In this document: positions 7,776 through 17,321 of the stretch, piece after piece | How the letters are laid out: the number at the start of each line of letters is the position of its first letter | Position numbering within the stretch: the first letter of the stretch is position 1 | Assembly (NCBI GenBank): GCA_913775525.1 | Contig: CAJYLH010000006.1 | Coordinates: 1-64,000 of the forward strand | Reading direction: 5' to 3' | DNA from: an uncultured Chryseobacterium sp. | GTDB taxonomy: Bacteria > Bacteroidota > Bacteroidia > Flavobacteriales > Weeksellaceae | DNA length: 64,000 nt | The notes under the pieces: model-generated | What the model saw: the letters and a program-made list of their open reading frames with translations, nothing else | Databases searched by the model: none | Told to the model about the DNA's origin: nothing | Program-made: the position numbers and the translations under genes

Positions 7776-9206
7776 ATGAAAATATTTCTTACCGGCGCAA
7801 CGGGATATATCGGTAAAAGGCTTCTGATCCAGCTTCTGAGTGCAGGCCATAAGGTCATCTGCTCTGTACGGGACAAAAAACGCTTCGATGTGTCTCCGTA
7901 TAAAAATTATGATCATCAGCTGAGTGTGGTCGAACATGACTACAATGACCAGTCTACCTTATCCGATATAGACCAGGATATTGATATTGCTTATTATCTC
8001 ATTCATTCGATGTCTGCCAATGCGGATTTCAGCAAGGCCGAAAAAATATCCGCTAAAAATTTCGCACAGACCATTGAAAAGACGGATTGTAAGCAGGTGA
8101 TTTACCTGACCGGAATTGTGAATGAAAAAGAACTCTCCAAGCACCTCCAGTCCAGAAAAGATGTAGAGGATGAATTGAAGTCCGATTCCTATGCCTTAAC
8201 CGTGCTGCGTGCCGGGATCATCATCGGCTCGGGGTCTGCCTCATTTGAAATCATCCGTGACCTGGTGGAAAAACTACCGGTCATGGTTGCCCCGAAATGG
8301 CTGAAAACACTCTGCCAGCCTATCGCAATCCGGAATGTCATCGAATTCCTGATGGGCGTTATGGGGAAAACCTTTACGTACAATAAGCATTTTGATATTG
8401 CGGGCCCCGATGTGCTTACTTATAAAGAAATGCTGCTGATCTTTGCAGAAGAAAGGAAGCTGAAGCGTACGATTATCTCCGTACCTGTCCTCAGCCCTAA
8501 ACTATCCTCTTACTGGCTGTATTTCATCACTTCAACATCATACGTACTGGCCAAAAACCTGGTTGAGAGCATGAAGATCAATGTCGTGGCAGAAAAAAAT
8601 GACCTTGCCGGACAGCTGGGTATTCATCTGCTGACCTACCGCGAAAGCCTGAAGCTGAGTTTCGACAAGATTGAACAGAATGATGTGCTTTCTACCTGGT
8701 ACGACTCGTTCGGGAATTACCGGTACTCCAAAAATGTATGGGATTTCCTGGAAGTCCCTACCATGGGTGTTTTTAAAGATAAAAGAAGCAGGAAGATCAA
8801 AGATGAACAGAAAACACTGGACAAGATCTTTGGGATCGGAGGAAAAAACGGCTGGTATTACGCCAATTACCTGTGGAACCTCAGGGGAAGCATCGACAAG
8901 CTTTTCGGAGGGGTCGGGCTGAGGCGGGGCCGTAAAAACTCAAAACTCATCAGCGCAGGAGACAGCGTGGACTTCTGGCGGGTGCTGTATGCCAGCAGGG
9001 AAGAAAAGAGGCTGCTGCTGTTTGCAGAAATGAAAGTGCCGGGTGAAGCATGGCTGGAATTCAGGATTAAGGACGGATGCCTGATCCAGGAAGCTACCTT
9101 CCGGCCGGTAGGACTCTGGGGAAGATTATACTGGTATGCAGTACTCCCCTTCCACGGCTTTATATTCAACGGAATGATCACAAAACTCACGGATAATAAG
9201 GATTAA
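7776..9206 (+). CDS. NAD(P)-dependent epimerase/dehydratase-like protein with DUF2867
   Basis: A 476-residue cytoplasmic protein. The N-terminal Rossmann fold carries the nucleotide-binding motif GATGYIGKRL (residues 7-16) of atypical short-chain dehydrogenases. YYLIHSM (~70-76) and a second half similar to NAD(P)H-binding DUF2867 proteins (~310-476, KNGWYYANYLWNLRGSID, then SAGDSVDFWRV) complete it. The catalytic Tyr-x3-Lys of classical SDRs is not evident. Proteins of this two-part type are common in Bacteroidota and often noted as putative epimerases, but the substrate is unknown. The short gap to the response regulator (98 bp) gives no clear operon link. Confidence 0.8.
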   Translation: MKIFLTGATGYIGKRLLIQLLSAGHKVICSVRDKKRFDVSPYKNYDHQLSVVEHDYNDQSTLSDIDQDIDIAYYLIHSMSANADFSKAEKISAKNFAQTIEKTDCKQVIYLTGIVNEKELSKHLQSRKDVEDELKSDSYALTVLRAGIIIGSGSASFEIIRDLVEKLPVMVAPKWLKTLCQPIAIRNVIEFLMGVMGKTFTYNKHFDIAGPDVLTYKEMLLIFAEERKLKRTIISVPVLSPKLSSYWLYFITSTSYVLAKNLVESMKINVVAEKNDLAGQLGIHLLTYRESLKLSFDKIEQNDVLSTWYDSFGNYRYSKNVWDFLEVPTMGVFKDKRSRKIKDEQKTLDKIFGIGGKNGWYYANYLWNLRGSIDKLFGGVGLRRGRKNSKLISAGDSVDFWRVLYASREEKRLLLFAEMKVPGEAWLEFRIKDGCLIQEATFRPVGLWGRLYWYAVLPFHGFIFNGMITKLTDNKD

Positions 9207-9304
9207 TATTCTCTGGACAATGCGTGCGGACAGCGTTTAATGAAAATTTAAAATTATTTTCGACATCTTTTTAAAATTGGCTCTGTTTTTGCCAAGCCAA
9301 CACT

Positions 9305-9676
9305 ATGAAAACTATTTATATCCTGGAAGATGAGACAGGCATCAGAGATGCACTCCAATTACTCCTGTCATTTGAAGATTACGATGTGCGTTCTTTTTCT
9401 ACTGTAGAAGCATTCAACAACAGAGATACCTCAGCTGTGCCTGACCTGTTCATCCTGGATGTAATGATGCCCGACGGATCCGGAACAGATGTATGCAACC
9501 AGCTAAAGAATGAACCGGCAACTTCCGGCATCCCTGTAATGATCATCAGCGCACACGCCAAAGCGGAACAGGTAACCAAAGCCTGCAACGCGGACATGTT
9601 CATCAGCAAACCTTTTGATATTGATGATGTTCTGGTTAAAATAGAAAACCTGACCAGTTCTGAAGCAGGAGTTTAA
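9305..9676 (+). CDS. Stand-alone response regulator receiver (CheY-like)
   Basis: A 123-residue single REC domain with no output domain. It has the acidic pair ED near residue 8, the phospho-acceptor Asp in FILDVMMPDGSG (~52), the Ser of IISAH (~81) and the conserved Lys in SKPFD (~101). It probably transfers or receives phosphate from a histidine kinase elsewhere, since no kinase is adjacent. It converges on the GT32 gene, with a shared terminator at 9713-9739. Confidence 0.9.
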   Translation: MKTIYILEDETGIRDALQLLLSFEDYDVRSFSTVEAFNNRDTSAVPDLFILDVMMPDGSGTDVCNQLKNEPATSGIPVMIISAHAKAEQVTKACNADMFISKPFDIDDVLVKIENLTSSEAGV

Positions 9677-9708
9677 GATCTCAACTCATATATTGACTTA
9701 TTTCACAT

Positions 9709-9739
9709 AAAAAACTCCGGATCTTTTAGTTCCGGAGTT
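9709..9739. terminator. Bidirectional terminator
   Basis: Perfect 9-bp stem AACTCCGGA / TCCGGAGTT (9713-9721, 9731-9739) with a nine-base loop. The T run is strongest on the minus strand. It separates the convergent response regulator and glycosyltransferase genes. Confidence 0.8.
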
Positions 9740-9762
9740 TCTGTATGTCAGTTTAAAATCTT

Positions 9763-10566
9763 TTACGCTGATTTTTCCCCTGCACTTTCAGGCGCACTTT
9801 TTTCAAGGTATTTCCTGATGCTTTCTTTCGGAAAAAGATCAAGGACCTGATCCACATCAATGATTTTATGCTCATTAATGATGCTGTCTACAGCTTTCGC
9901 AGCACCGGGCTGATTGACCAGCCGCTCCAGAAGCCCATAGGTATTCACCATCTTTTTATGAGTGTTCTCCTCATCGCCCCCAAACCAGGAACCGTTGAAA
10001 TGATGGCTTACATAATTGCTCGGGAGATCCTGTGAGAAATATACTGACGGATACAGCGTTACGTCATGCTTAAGTTTCTGTATGGTATCGCTGTAACGGT
10101 CGGCACCATACTCTTTTTCCAGCATTTCAGAGAAAATATCAGTGTTGATACGTTCTACAAAACCTTCCTGGCGGTCATAATAGGCCACAAAGTCTTCTGC
10201 CAGCTTATGTTTGGGCTCTGCCATCCAGAATGCGGAATACGGCACGCCTTTTACCTCAAACCCGCAGATCGCTTTTTCATTCAGGAATTCATCCAGCGGG
10301 AGCTTGAGCTCCATATCGGTATCCATGTAAATGCCCCCGTGTTCATACATCACTTTGGAACGTACATAATCAGACACGAATGCCCATTTTTTCTGTTCAA
10401 AAGCTTCTTTTACATAGTTGTTGTCCTCCAGCGGGGCATTACTCTCGTTCCATTCCACCAGTTCGTAATCCGGATGTATTTTCTTCCAGGAAGCGATGCA
10501 GTGCTCAGCCAGTTCATGTTTCGGGTGACCGCCAAACCAGCAGTAGTGTATTTTCTTCGGAATCAT
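9763..10566 (-). CDS. Glycosyltransferase with DXD motif (GT32-like)
   Basis: A 267-residue soluble enzyme. It opens with IPKKIHYCWFGG, the signature of the Gly_transf_sug (GT32) family. The region KWAFVSDYVRSKVMYEHGG leads to the metal- and sugar-nucleotide-binding DTD in GIYMDTDMEL (~80-90). It probably transfers a hexose to a cell-surface glycan. The acceptor is unknown and no polysaccharide cluster surrounds it. Length is normal for the family. It is monocistronic, with a terminator just downstream. A small GGCAG/CTGCC inverted repeat lies ~30 bp upstream. Confidence 0.85.
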   Translation of the reverse strand: MIPKKIHYCWFGGHPKHELAEHCIASWKKIHPDYELVEWNESNAPLEDNNYVKEAFEQKKWAFVSDYVRSKVMYEHGGIYMDTDMELKLPLDEFLNEKAICGFEVKGVPYSAFWMAEPKHKLAEDFVAYYDRQEGFVERINTDIFSEMLEKEYGADRYSDTIQKLKHDVTLYPSVYFSQDLPSNYVSHHFNGSWFGGDEENTHKKMVNTYGLLERLVNQPGAAKAVDSIINEHKIIDVDQVLDLFPKESIRKYLEKSAPESAGEKSA

Positions 10567-10832
10567 ATTATTTATTTTTTTGGTGTCGAATTCAGGCAGG
10601 CATCTGCTGCCTCGGTATTGTTTGCAAAAATTAAACCTTAATGGGTTGTTTCAGAAATATTTTTCCTGGTGAGCGCCTTTTTTGACCATGATTAAATTCA
10701 ATAGAGGATCAATAAAGAATATGTTAATATTAAAAATGGCATCCGGACTTAAAAGTTCTGTGGTAAAAAATCCAGGCTATGAATGATCAATCGGTTGAAA
10801 ATGGTACATTTATTTCTTACTGAATAAGGAAT

Positions 10833-10846
10833 AATAATCGATTATT
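10833..10846. promoter_or_regulatory. Perfect 14-bp palindrome before the amylase gene
   Basis: AATAATCGATTATT ends 16 bp before the ATG of the GH13 gene, where an operator could block or aid transcription. No consensus promoter was recognised around it. The rest of 10567-10862 shows nothing else clear. Confidence 0.35.
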
Positions 10847-10862
10847 TTACCTGTATATACTT

Positions 10863-12194
10863 ATGGAGCAACCTTATCACCCCCGTTACCTGCCTAAAAA
10901 ATATGTAGAGATCACCCCGCCGGACTGGATCAAGAACGCCACGGTTTATGAGCTTAATATCCGTCAGTTTTCAGAGGAAGGCACTTTTAAAGCCATCGAA
11001 AAACAACTTCCCAGACTCAGAAAAATGGGCATTGATATCATCTGGCTGATGCCGGTACAGCCTATTGGAAAACTGAACCGCAAAGGAAGCCTGGGGAGTT
11101 ACTATTCGGTAAAAGATTACCTGGAAGTCAATCCGGAATTCGGGTCAGAGGAAGATTTCCGGCACCTGGTCCAGGCCATCCATCAGGAAGGCATGTATGT
11201 GATCCTGGACTGGGTAGCCAATCATACCAGCTGGGATAATGAAATGGTGGCGAAACATCCGGAATGGTACCGGAAATCCAGGAAAGACACCTTCCAGTCT
11301 ACGCGGTGGAGGGACTATGACGACATCATCGAGCTGGATTACCGCTATCCGGAACTGCGCGAGTACATGACGGAAGCGCTTAAATTCTGGATCAGGGAAT
11401 ATGATATCGATGGGTACCGTTGTGATATTGCCAGCTTTATCCCAATTGATTTCTGGGAAAATGTCCGGATGGAACTCGACACCATCAAACCTGTATTCAT
11501 GCTGGCAGAAGCCGAAGACCGCGAACTCCACCGCAGGGCATTTGATGTGACCTATAACTGGACGCTATGGAATATCCTTCACCAGCTTGCCCTTAATGAA
11601 AGAAGCGTAAAAATACTTACGGAAGCTTACCTCGCCGAGCATGTCTCTATTTTCCCGAAAGACGGGATCCGGCTGAATTTCATCGACAATCATGATAAAA
11701 ATTCATGGGAAGGCAACCAGTACAGCAATTTTGGCGACGCCTTGGAAGCGGCTACGGTCTTTACCGTAATGATGGACGGGATGCCGTTGGTCTACAGCGG
11801 CCAGGAAGCAGGACTCGACCGGTCTCTTCAGTTTTTTGAAAAGGACCCTATTGAATGGAAAACGCATCAAAACGAAGCCCTCTATACTACCCTTTTCAGG
11901 CTGAAACATCAAAACCAGGCCCTCTGGAACGGAAGTTACGGCGGCGAAATGGTGAGGATTATGAATGACAGGATGGATCAGGTAATTTCTTTCGTACGCG
12001 AAAAAAATGGTGATAAAGTCCTTACATTCATCAACCTGAGTAAAGACTCGGTCATGGTTCAGTTTGACACGTCGTTTGATACCGGGGATTATACCAGCCT
12101 TTTTACCGGTCAGCCACATACCGTACCCGAAACGATGGTTCTTAATATGGCTCCGTGGGAATATATTATCCTGCACTGTGAACACCATGAATAA
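10863..12194 (+). CDS. Alpha-amylase family protein (GH13)
   Basis: A 443-residue protein with no signal peptide, so cytoplasmic. It carries the GH13 barrel regions in order: MGIDIIWLMPV, VILDWVANHTSWD (region I), DGYRCDIAS with the nucleophile Asp (region II, ~187), MLAEAEDRELH with the acid/base Glu (region III) and FIDNHDKNSW with the third Asp (region IV). It lacks the usual long C-terminal domain beyond a short beta-sheet module. It likely hydrolyses or rearranges alpha-1,4-linked oligosaccharides. No glycogen genes are adjacent. A bidirectional terminator follows at 12221-12258. Confidence 0.9.
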   Translation: MEQPYHPRYLPKKYVEITPPDWIKNATVYELNIRQFSEEGTFKAIEKQLPRLRKMGIDIIWLMPVQPIGKLNRKGSLGSYYSVKDYLEVNPEFGSEEDFRHLVQAIHQEGMYVILDWVANHTSWDNEMVAKHPEWYRKSRKDTFQSTRWRDYDDIIELDYRYPELREYMTEALKFWIREYDIDGYRCDIASFIPIDFWENVRMELDTIKPVFMLAEAEDRELHRRAFDVTYNWTLWNILHQLALNERSVKILTEAYLAEHVSIFPKDGIRLNFIDNHDKNSWEGNQYSNFGDALEAATVFTVMMDGMPLVYSGQEAGLDRSLQFFEKDPIEWKTHQNEALYTTLFRLKHQNQALWNGSYGGEMVRIMNDRMDQVISFVREKNGDKVLTFINLSKDSVMVQFDTSFDTGDYTSLFTGQPHTVPETMVLNMAPWEYIILHCEHHE

Positions 12195-12220
12195 ATAGTA
12201 TCCTGCATCAGAATAAAAAA

Positions 12221-12258
12221 AAGTATAGCCGCTTTCTTTTTCGGAAGCGGCTATACTT
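12221..12258. terminator. Strong bidirectional terminator
   Basis: Perfect 14-bp stem AAGTATAGCCGCTT / AAGCGGCTATACTT with a ten-base loop and flanking A and T runs, between the convergent amylase and hchA genes. Confidence 0.9.
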
Positions 12259-12310
12259 TTAGTACGGAATAAAAGGATATTGTATCCTTTAAATCACCGA
12301 ATGATATAAC

Positions 12311-13180
12311 TTATCTGGAATTTCCTGAAGCAGCTTCAGAAAGTACCCTGGCACACATTTCCCCGAATGCATTGGCTGCCAGCGGGCTGTCGCCCGTCAC
12401 CAACTTCCTGTCTGTATGGCAGGCTCCGGATATTCCTTCGTTTAAAAATTTAATCCCCAGGTTTTTAAGCTTTTCGCCATAGAACCACGGCATTTTTCCG
12501 GGCTGGTATCCTATTTCAGGAAGTGTTTCATCGATACTGTCCGGGAATCCGTTGATTGCATATCCTTTGTAAGGAAAATTTTCAGGATCCTCCTGATCAG
12601 TAGCGGCCAGCAATGCAGCCGGGCCATGGCAGATCGCAAACATCAGTTTATCTTTTTCCACTACCCAACGGATTACTTTTTTCAGGTCCTCATTCTCAGG
12701 CAATCCCAGCATGGCTCCATGACCACCGGGCAGGAATACAGCCACATAATCAGTCTCGGACGTAAAATTTCCTTCCGTGAAATCCCTGAGGCTTTTAGGA
12801 TGCGCAAGCTGTTCCGAATATTTTTCGATGATATTGCCCACCGCCACGTCCTGTAACGGAAGTGCCCAGAGCTCCAGCTTTACAGAGTCCCCTGTAGGTG
12901 TAAAGAAATCCACTTCATATCCGGCATCCTGGAAATGAAGGATCGGCACAAAGGTTTCCACAGGATGGTTTCCCGTAGAAAATTTTTTCCCGTTAGCCAT
13001 GGTCATATACTTCTCTTCCGTACAGACCACTAATATTTTCTTATTCCGGTCCGTATTGCGGTGATGGAGGTCCACTGCTTTATAATCCGTTTTCGGAGCG
13101 ACAAACTGAGATCGTGAAAATAATGACGGCTCGTATCCTGTTCCGTCAAAAACCGCTGCTTTGCTTAATTCATTTGACAT
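12311..13180 (-). CDS. hchA: Glyoxalase III / protein deglycase HchA (Hsp31)
   Basis: A 289-residue DJ-1/PfpI superfamily protein with the Hsp31-type N-terminal extension. It has KKILVVCTEE at the start of the fold, the HPVETFVPI segment, FLPGGHGAML and the nucleophile elbow AICHGPAALL with the catalytic Cys (~190). Hsp31 converts methylglyoxal to lactate without glutathione and acts as a holding chaperone in the cytosol. It lies directly downstream of a Crp-type regulator on the same strand, with a TGTGA-N6-TCACA site in between, so control by that regulator is plausible. Confidence 0.9.
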   Translation of the reverse strand: MSNELSKAAVFDGTGYEPSLFSRSQFVAPKTDYKAVDLHHRNTDRNKKILVVCTEEKYMTMANGKKFSTGNHPVETFVPILHFQDAGYEVDFFTPTGDSVKLELWALPLQDVAVGNIIEKYSEQLAHPKSLRDFTEGNFTSETDYVAVFLPGGHGAMLGLPENEDLKKVIRWVVEKDKLMFAICHGPAALLAATDQEDPENFPYKGYAINGFPDSIDETLPEIGYQPGKMPWFYGEKLKNLGIKFLNEGISGACHTDRKLVTGDSPLAANAFGEMCARVLSEAASGNSR

Positions 13181-13321
13181 ATTATTTCTGTTTTAGGTTA
13201 ATCTATACTGATGAATCTTTATATAAAATGAGAAAATCTACAGTCTTTAAAATCTAGTGATTCTTACGGTAAAATTACACAGACCGGTTCCTGAAACCAA
13301 GGATCTATGTCACAAAGAAAA

Positions 13322-13337
13322 TGTGATGCAGATCACA
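13322..13337. promoter_or_regulatory. CRP-type operator TGTGA-N6-TCACA
   Basis: A perfect match to the enterobacterial CRP consensus. It overlaps the last codons of the Crp-family gene and lies ~140 bp upstream of hchA. A further TCACA at 13310-13314 faces the TGTGA half. The recognition helix of the adjacent regulator (SRETLSR) resembles that of E. coli CRP (SRETVGR), which binds TGTGA. Confidence 0.55.
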
Positions 13338-13896
13338 TCTGTAGCCTGCTGAGCGTTTCCCTGCTTACCCCCAGATAATTGGCCAGCAGCTGTTTGGAAA
13401 CTTTCCGGACCAGTTCCGGGTACTGGTTCAGGAAGGTATCATAACGCTCCCTGGCAGAATGGGACATCAATGAGACAATCCGCTTTTGCAAAGCGACATA
13501 TCCGAAATTAGATTTAACCCGGAAAAAGTGCTCCATCTTAGGAAGCTGTGCACATAATGCTTCCATATCCCTGTAGGATATACCGATCAGTTCAGCATCG
13601 GAAAGGCACTGAACCGCCAATGTGGACGGCTCCCGTTTGAAATAAGCCTGGAAATCCGAAACCCACCAGTCTGTACAGGCAAACTGAAGAATATGTTCTT
13701 TACCCGCTGCATCAATCAGCCCGCATTTCAGTAACCCTTCCGAAACAAAGTACATATGGTCCACATGCTGATTCTCCTGAATAACAAACTGGTGTTTCCT
13801 GAATTTGAAAGAAGAAAAATGACGTCCGATGAGTTCATATTCCGCTTCATTGAGCTCAATAATTTCAAGGAGGTGGTTACGGAAGGTGTCATTCAT
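13333..13896 (-). CDS. Crp/Fnr family transcription regulator
   Basis: A 187-residue protein. The cyclic-nucleotide-binding-like jelly roll is at ~25-115 (QFVIQENQHVDHMYFVSEGLLKC). The C-terminal winged helix ends QLLANYLGVSRETLSRLQM. It lacks the Cys cluster of FNR, and its phosphate-binding cassette is not typical of cAMP-binding CRP, so the effector is unknown. Bacteroidota members commonly sense redox or stress. Length is slightly short for the family (190-230), but the HTH is complete. It precedes hchA on the same strand. Confidence 0.85.
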   Translation of the reverse strand: MNDTFRNHLLEIIELNEAEYELIGRHFSSFKFRKHQFVIQENQHVDHMYFVSEGLLKCGLIDAAGKEHILQFACTDWWVSDFQAYFKREPSTLAVQCLSDAELIGISYRDMEALCAQLPKMEHFFRVKSNFGYVALQKRIVSLMSHSARERYDTFLNQYPELVRKVSKQLLANYLGVSRETLSRLQM

Positions 13897-15011
13897 TATT
13901 ATGAGAATTGATGGGTGAGAATAAAAGTACGGTTTTAAATCTTATATGTTCTTCCTGTTTTCAAAGCTGTCTTCTTAAGATTCTAAAGAGGCTCAACTGT
14001 TGTGACTTTTGTGATTTAATCTCCCGCAGTTCAGTAGATCATGCCGGTTTTCTTTCACGCATTATAAAAATCGTAGATTTTTAAAAAACTAATGTGCTCT
14101 TCTGTTTTCAAAGCTGGTTCTTAAGATTCTTATGTGTCAAAAACTTTTGTGACTGTTGTGGTTATATGAAATCCCATTTTTTTAATTCGTTCATTTTGCT
14201 TCTTTCAAGTTTATTTTTTTATCTGAATCAGCGAACCCTGCGGGTTTGCCTTGATGCAAAACGAACCAAAAGATCAAGACTGGATTCTTCCGCTAACCGA
14301 AAGCCTTATGCACTAAAAATTCTAAACTTGCGTGGTAGCAATAATATAGCTTCGATTCAAAGTTAGTCCCACGCTTCGGACAATAGAATTTTCTTAACAT
14401 TTATAAGCCTTCCGGTCTTAACGCTCCAGACTCCTAGGTCAGTTTTACTTTAGGAACGGTTATACTTCTTGTATTCATGATGAAATAAAATTATACAAAT
14501 GTTCGATTTCACCCACCATAAAATCGTAGATTTTTAAAAAACTAATGTGTTCTTCTGTTTTCAAAGCTATTTTCTTCATAATTCTTAAGTGTCAAAAGCT
14601 TTTGTAACTGTTGTGGTTATATTTTAAAATGATCTTAATTTCAGAGGGATCATAACACTTTAATCGTTATTAAAACCACCCGTCAAAAAAATCTCTGAAT
14701 TTTTCGCCACCTTCCACGGGTAACTAATTTTCCCAACTGCTATTTTCTGCAAACTGTAAAAGTTTTTTAATGCACATAAAAAAACCTACGATATTTTATA
14801 TAAAACTGCCATTAAAGCTAAGACCTTACCATTTTTTCAGCAACACATCCGGTCTTTTTAAAAGCACTGGAATCAAATCTGATACCAGGTAGTAATTACC
14901 TTGATACAAACTGAATATGAGCGGATATGAATTGTAAAAGGAAGCATGATAGTCATGCTCCCTGATTCTTATTTTATGGAGTGACAAACGGATTAAAATC
15001 CGAAAATCCTT
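13897..15011. repeat. Gene-free 1.1 kb with dispersed repeat modules
   Basis: No credible gene. Copies of the composite repeat seen at 3.2 kb lie at ~13932-14018, 14073-14167 and 14525-14612, the last followed by the TTTAATCGttATTAAA palindrome and a degenerate AATTTTCGCC module (14697-14733). Between them (14190-14420) is a separate low-similarity block that resembles decayed intergenic repeat DNA. It contains an open frame at 14094-14366 that I judge spurious. Confidence 0.65.
14936..14961 (-). terminator. Terminator of the N-oxygenase/decarboxylase operon
   Basis: Minus-strand stem AGCATGA / TCATGCT with a three-base loop, GC-extended and followed by T's, ~50 bp past the stop of the decarboxylase gene. 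Confidence 0.65.
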
Positions 15012-16733
15012 TCATGTATTCCGGGTGACCTCATCCCTGGCCATCCGGATGCATTGCAAAGCATGGCTGATGGTTTCAGGGGTCACAAAAACGTTCACAG
15101 GATAGACTTTAAGAGCATACACTACAGCTTCATCATCGCTAAGGTCATGGTTGTATACGGCCGGCCGGAACCCTTTCGTTATACTCAAATACGGCGTGTG
15201 CATTCCGGAAATCTTCTTTCCTTCCCGAAACCATTTCCAGAGGAGTTCAGCAATATCTTCCGTTAATTGATTATGCTTTTTCAGGGTATCGCGGTACTCC
15301 GGATGATGAAGCTCCTTCTTATACTGCGTGGCGGCAGAGATGTTTTCCGGGTAAATCCTTAACAGCGTAACGCTTCCGTGGTCTTCTTCATTCACGCATA
15401 CCATATCGCTGTAAGCTGACAGTTCCTTTAAAAGACCATGCTTTTTTTCCAGGCCGCATCCCAGAACTGCCTGGATCCCTTGGGCACCAAGGTATTTCAG
15501 CGTGGCCCATCCGGCCATAGATCCGGCGGCGGACCGGGAAACTTCAAGGGTATAATTATGGGGATTGTACTCGCCCCGCTCCTGAAGGTAAGCCGCCTCC
15601 TTTCTTTTGAGCAAGCGTTCAAATTCTTCAGCATCGCGGTACATGAATAAGCTGCTGACCAATGGTGCAAAATTTTTATGGAAATCTACCCCGAAGGCGT
15701 CAGCATAACGGATCTCCTGGATCGCTGCAAGGTTCTTCCTCATATCTTCCAGGGATTCCGGTGAAAAACCAAGCGGATTTGCAGTAAAATCATATCTGCC
15801 AAAAGCCAGCCATGACCAGCCGATCACAGCATCGCAATACAGGAATGCCTTCCCGAATTCCGGGCTGTTGGGATAGCGGTCAAGCAAGATTCTTACAGAT
15901 CGTACAGGATCAAACGCACAGGCATCCGTTGTAGCCATAGTACATACTACGGAAACCACCGGAATATGATGTTCCGTACATTCTTTCAGGATTTCTTCCA
16001 GATGGCCGAGGTCCATACAGTTGGTACCCGGTAACGTCTTTACGGTCATAATCTGATCCATTCCCAATCCTGTCCAGTCGGTACTGTTAAGCATGGCATA
16101 ATGGGCCTGTTCCGAACAGATCACCCTGGCATCCGTCCTGATCCCTTTTTTTCTTGAGTCCGGCAATACGCGGCTTAAGGCATATTTCAGATGGTACATC
16201 CAGCATCCTGAGCCGCCGTACGTATAAAGCCCGCCTGATGTGTCGGGATTCCAGCCGGCGAGGTCTGCCATCATTGCTGCTGATTCCAGTTCTGCTTTGG
16301 CCGTATTCCATGCGTATTCCGCTTCCAGGATATTGGGGGAAAATACCTGCGTCAGCATAGAGGCCACAATGGCTGCTATATTTTCCTGCGGGCATATATT
16401 GCTCATATTGAGGGGATGTCCCCAGTTCGGCAAGCCTTCAAAGGTATCGACAACCTGCCGGATAACCTCATCCAGTGATTCCCCTTTATCTTTCAGCCTG
16501 GCGGAACGTAATGCTTGCAGGTTTACCGTGAGCGCAGCATTATCCCCCAGGAAGGCACCACTGTCCTGATGGGCAGGCTTAAGCGCATTAATGGCCGTCA
16601 CCGCATCACCGATCGCAGCAGCCAGGCTGTCATCCTGTGCACCCCTGAACGGTGAAGCGAAAAGCATTTGTATGTTAAAACACTGAGAAGAGCCGGAGTC
16701 CGGCTCTTCTATTCTGTCATCGTACTGTTTCAT
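15012..16733 (-). CDS. PLP-dependent group II amino acid decarboxylase
   Basis: A 573-residue fold-type I PLP enzyme of the glutamate/aromatic/diaminobutyrate decarboxylase group. [20 protein letters not shown] precedes the cofactor-stacking region ([12 protein letters not shown]). The PLP Lys lies in [12 protein letters not shown] (~370). It removes the carboxyl group of an amino acid to give an amine in the cytosol; the substrate cannot be read from sequence. It is the last gene of a tight operon, its start abutting the stop of the DUF1989 gene. The N-oxygenase two genes upstream suggests an N-hydroxylated amino acid, perhaps arginine-derived, as substrate (inference). Confidence 0.85.
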   Translation of the reverse strand: MKQYDDRIEEPDSGSSQCFNIQMLFASPFRGAQDDSLAAAIGDAVTAINALKPAHQDSGAFLGDNAALTVNLQALRSARLKDKGESLDEVIRQVVDTFEGLPNWGHPLNMSNICPQENIAAIVASMLTQVFSPNILEAEYAWNTAKAELESAAMMADLAGWNPDTSGGLYTYGGSGCWMYHLKYALSRVLPDSRKKGIRTDARVICSEQAHYAMLNSTDWTGLGMDQIMTVKTLPGTNCMDLGHLEEILKECTEHHIPVVSVVCTMATTDACAFDPVRSVRILLDRYPNSPEFGKAFLYCDAVIGWSWLAFGRYDFTANPLGFSPESLEDMRKNLAAIQEIRYADAFGVDFHKNFAPLVSSLFMYRDAEEFERLLKRKEAAYLQERGEYNPHNYTLEVSRSAAGSMAGWATLKYLGAQGIQAVLGCGLEKKHGLLKELSAYSDMVCVNEEDHGSVTLLRIYPENISAATQYKKELHHPEYRDTLKKHNQLTEDIAELLWKWFREGKKISGMHTPYLSITKGFRPAVYNHDLSDDEAVVYALKVYPVNVFVTPETISHALQCIRMARDEVTRNT

Positions 16734-17321
16734 TTAATAGGTAGAGTCTATAGCATAGCCAATAGGTTTAAAGGAATAGTTGTTCGACATCTCTGCTGAA
16801 CACGCTGTCATTCCTATAATAAGGTCCATTTTAGCTTTAATAACGATATGGTCGCCTGCTTTGCTTTTTGGGGGCAGAACACTGATTTTACCTGTTTCCC
16901 CATCCACTGCAACATGCATGAAGACGTTAAAACAGATCGGTATCTCATCCGGACTGATGCCGAAAGGCTGTAACGCCTCGCAGAGGTTTCCGAAACATCC
17001 CCGGTGCGGATTGGTATCGCTGTAAATGATACGGAAGGTATCTGCACTGCAGGGGGTAAGGAGAAAATCATGGCGGCCTACGGTATCTTCCACAATATCA
17101 AACATAATATTGCTCCTGTTGGAATAGAAAGGATTTCCTTTGGTCAGGAAAATGGTTTCAGCATAGTCAATGGTTCTGCCGGAAGATAAGTATTCTTTGG
17201 TGTCATGCTGGTTAAAGCAGATAAAATCGGACACCTGTTCGCCCTGGATGTCAGTAATCATAAGGCGCTCCCCTTTTTTAAGGATAAAGGCTGTTCCGCT
17301 GCGCGGTGGTATGGTATTCAT
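16734..17321 (-). CDS. DUF1989 protein (urea carboxylase / carboxyguanidine deiminase-associated family)
   Basis: A 195-residue protein covering the whole DUF1989 domain. Visible features are RSGTAFILKKGERLMITDIQGEQVSDF, a DLLxxPCSxDTF-like core (FLLTPCSADTF), HRGCFGNLCEAL and the C-terminal IIGMTACSAE. The Cys and His residues are suited to metal binding. DUF1989 members CgdA/CgdB act with guanidine carboxylase as carboxyguanidine deiminase. No carboxylase is present here, so a related reaction on a guanidino or N-hydroxyguanidino product is an inference. It overlaps the upstream N-oxygenase gene by 4 bp (ATGA) and abuts the decarboxylase gene. Confidence 0.85.
   Translation of the reverse strand: MNTIPPRSGTAFILKKGERLMITDIQGEQVSDFICFNQHDTKEYLSSGRTIDYAETIFLTKGNPFYSNRSNIMFDIVEDTVGRHDFLLTPCSADTFRIIYSDTNPHRGCFGNLCEALQPFGISPDEIPICFNVFMHVAVDGETGKISVLPPKSKAGDHIVIKAKMDLIIGMTACSAEMSNNYSFKPIGYAIDSTY

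Noticed and set aside
14094-14366. 90-residue open frame on the plus strand
   Set aside because: It runs through dispersed repeat modules, has a biased composition and no promoter. It looks like chance frame in repeat DNA.
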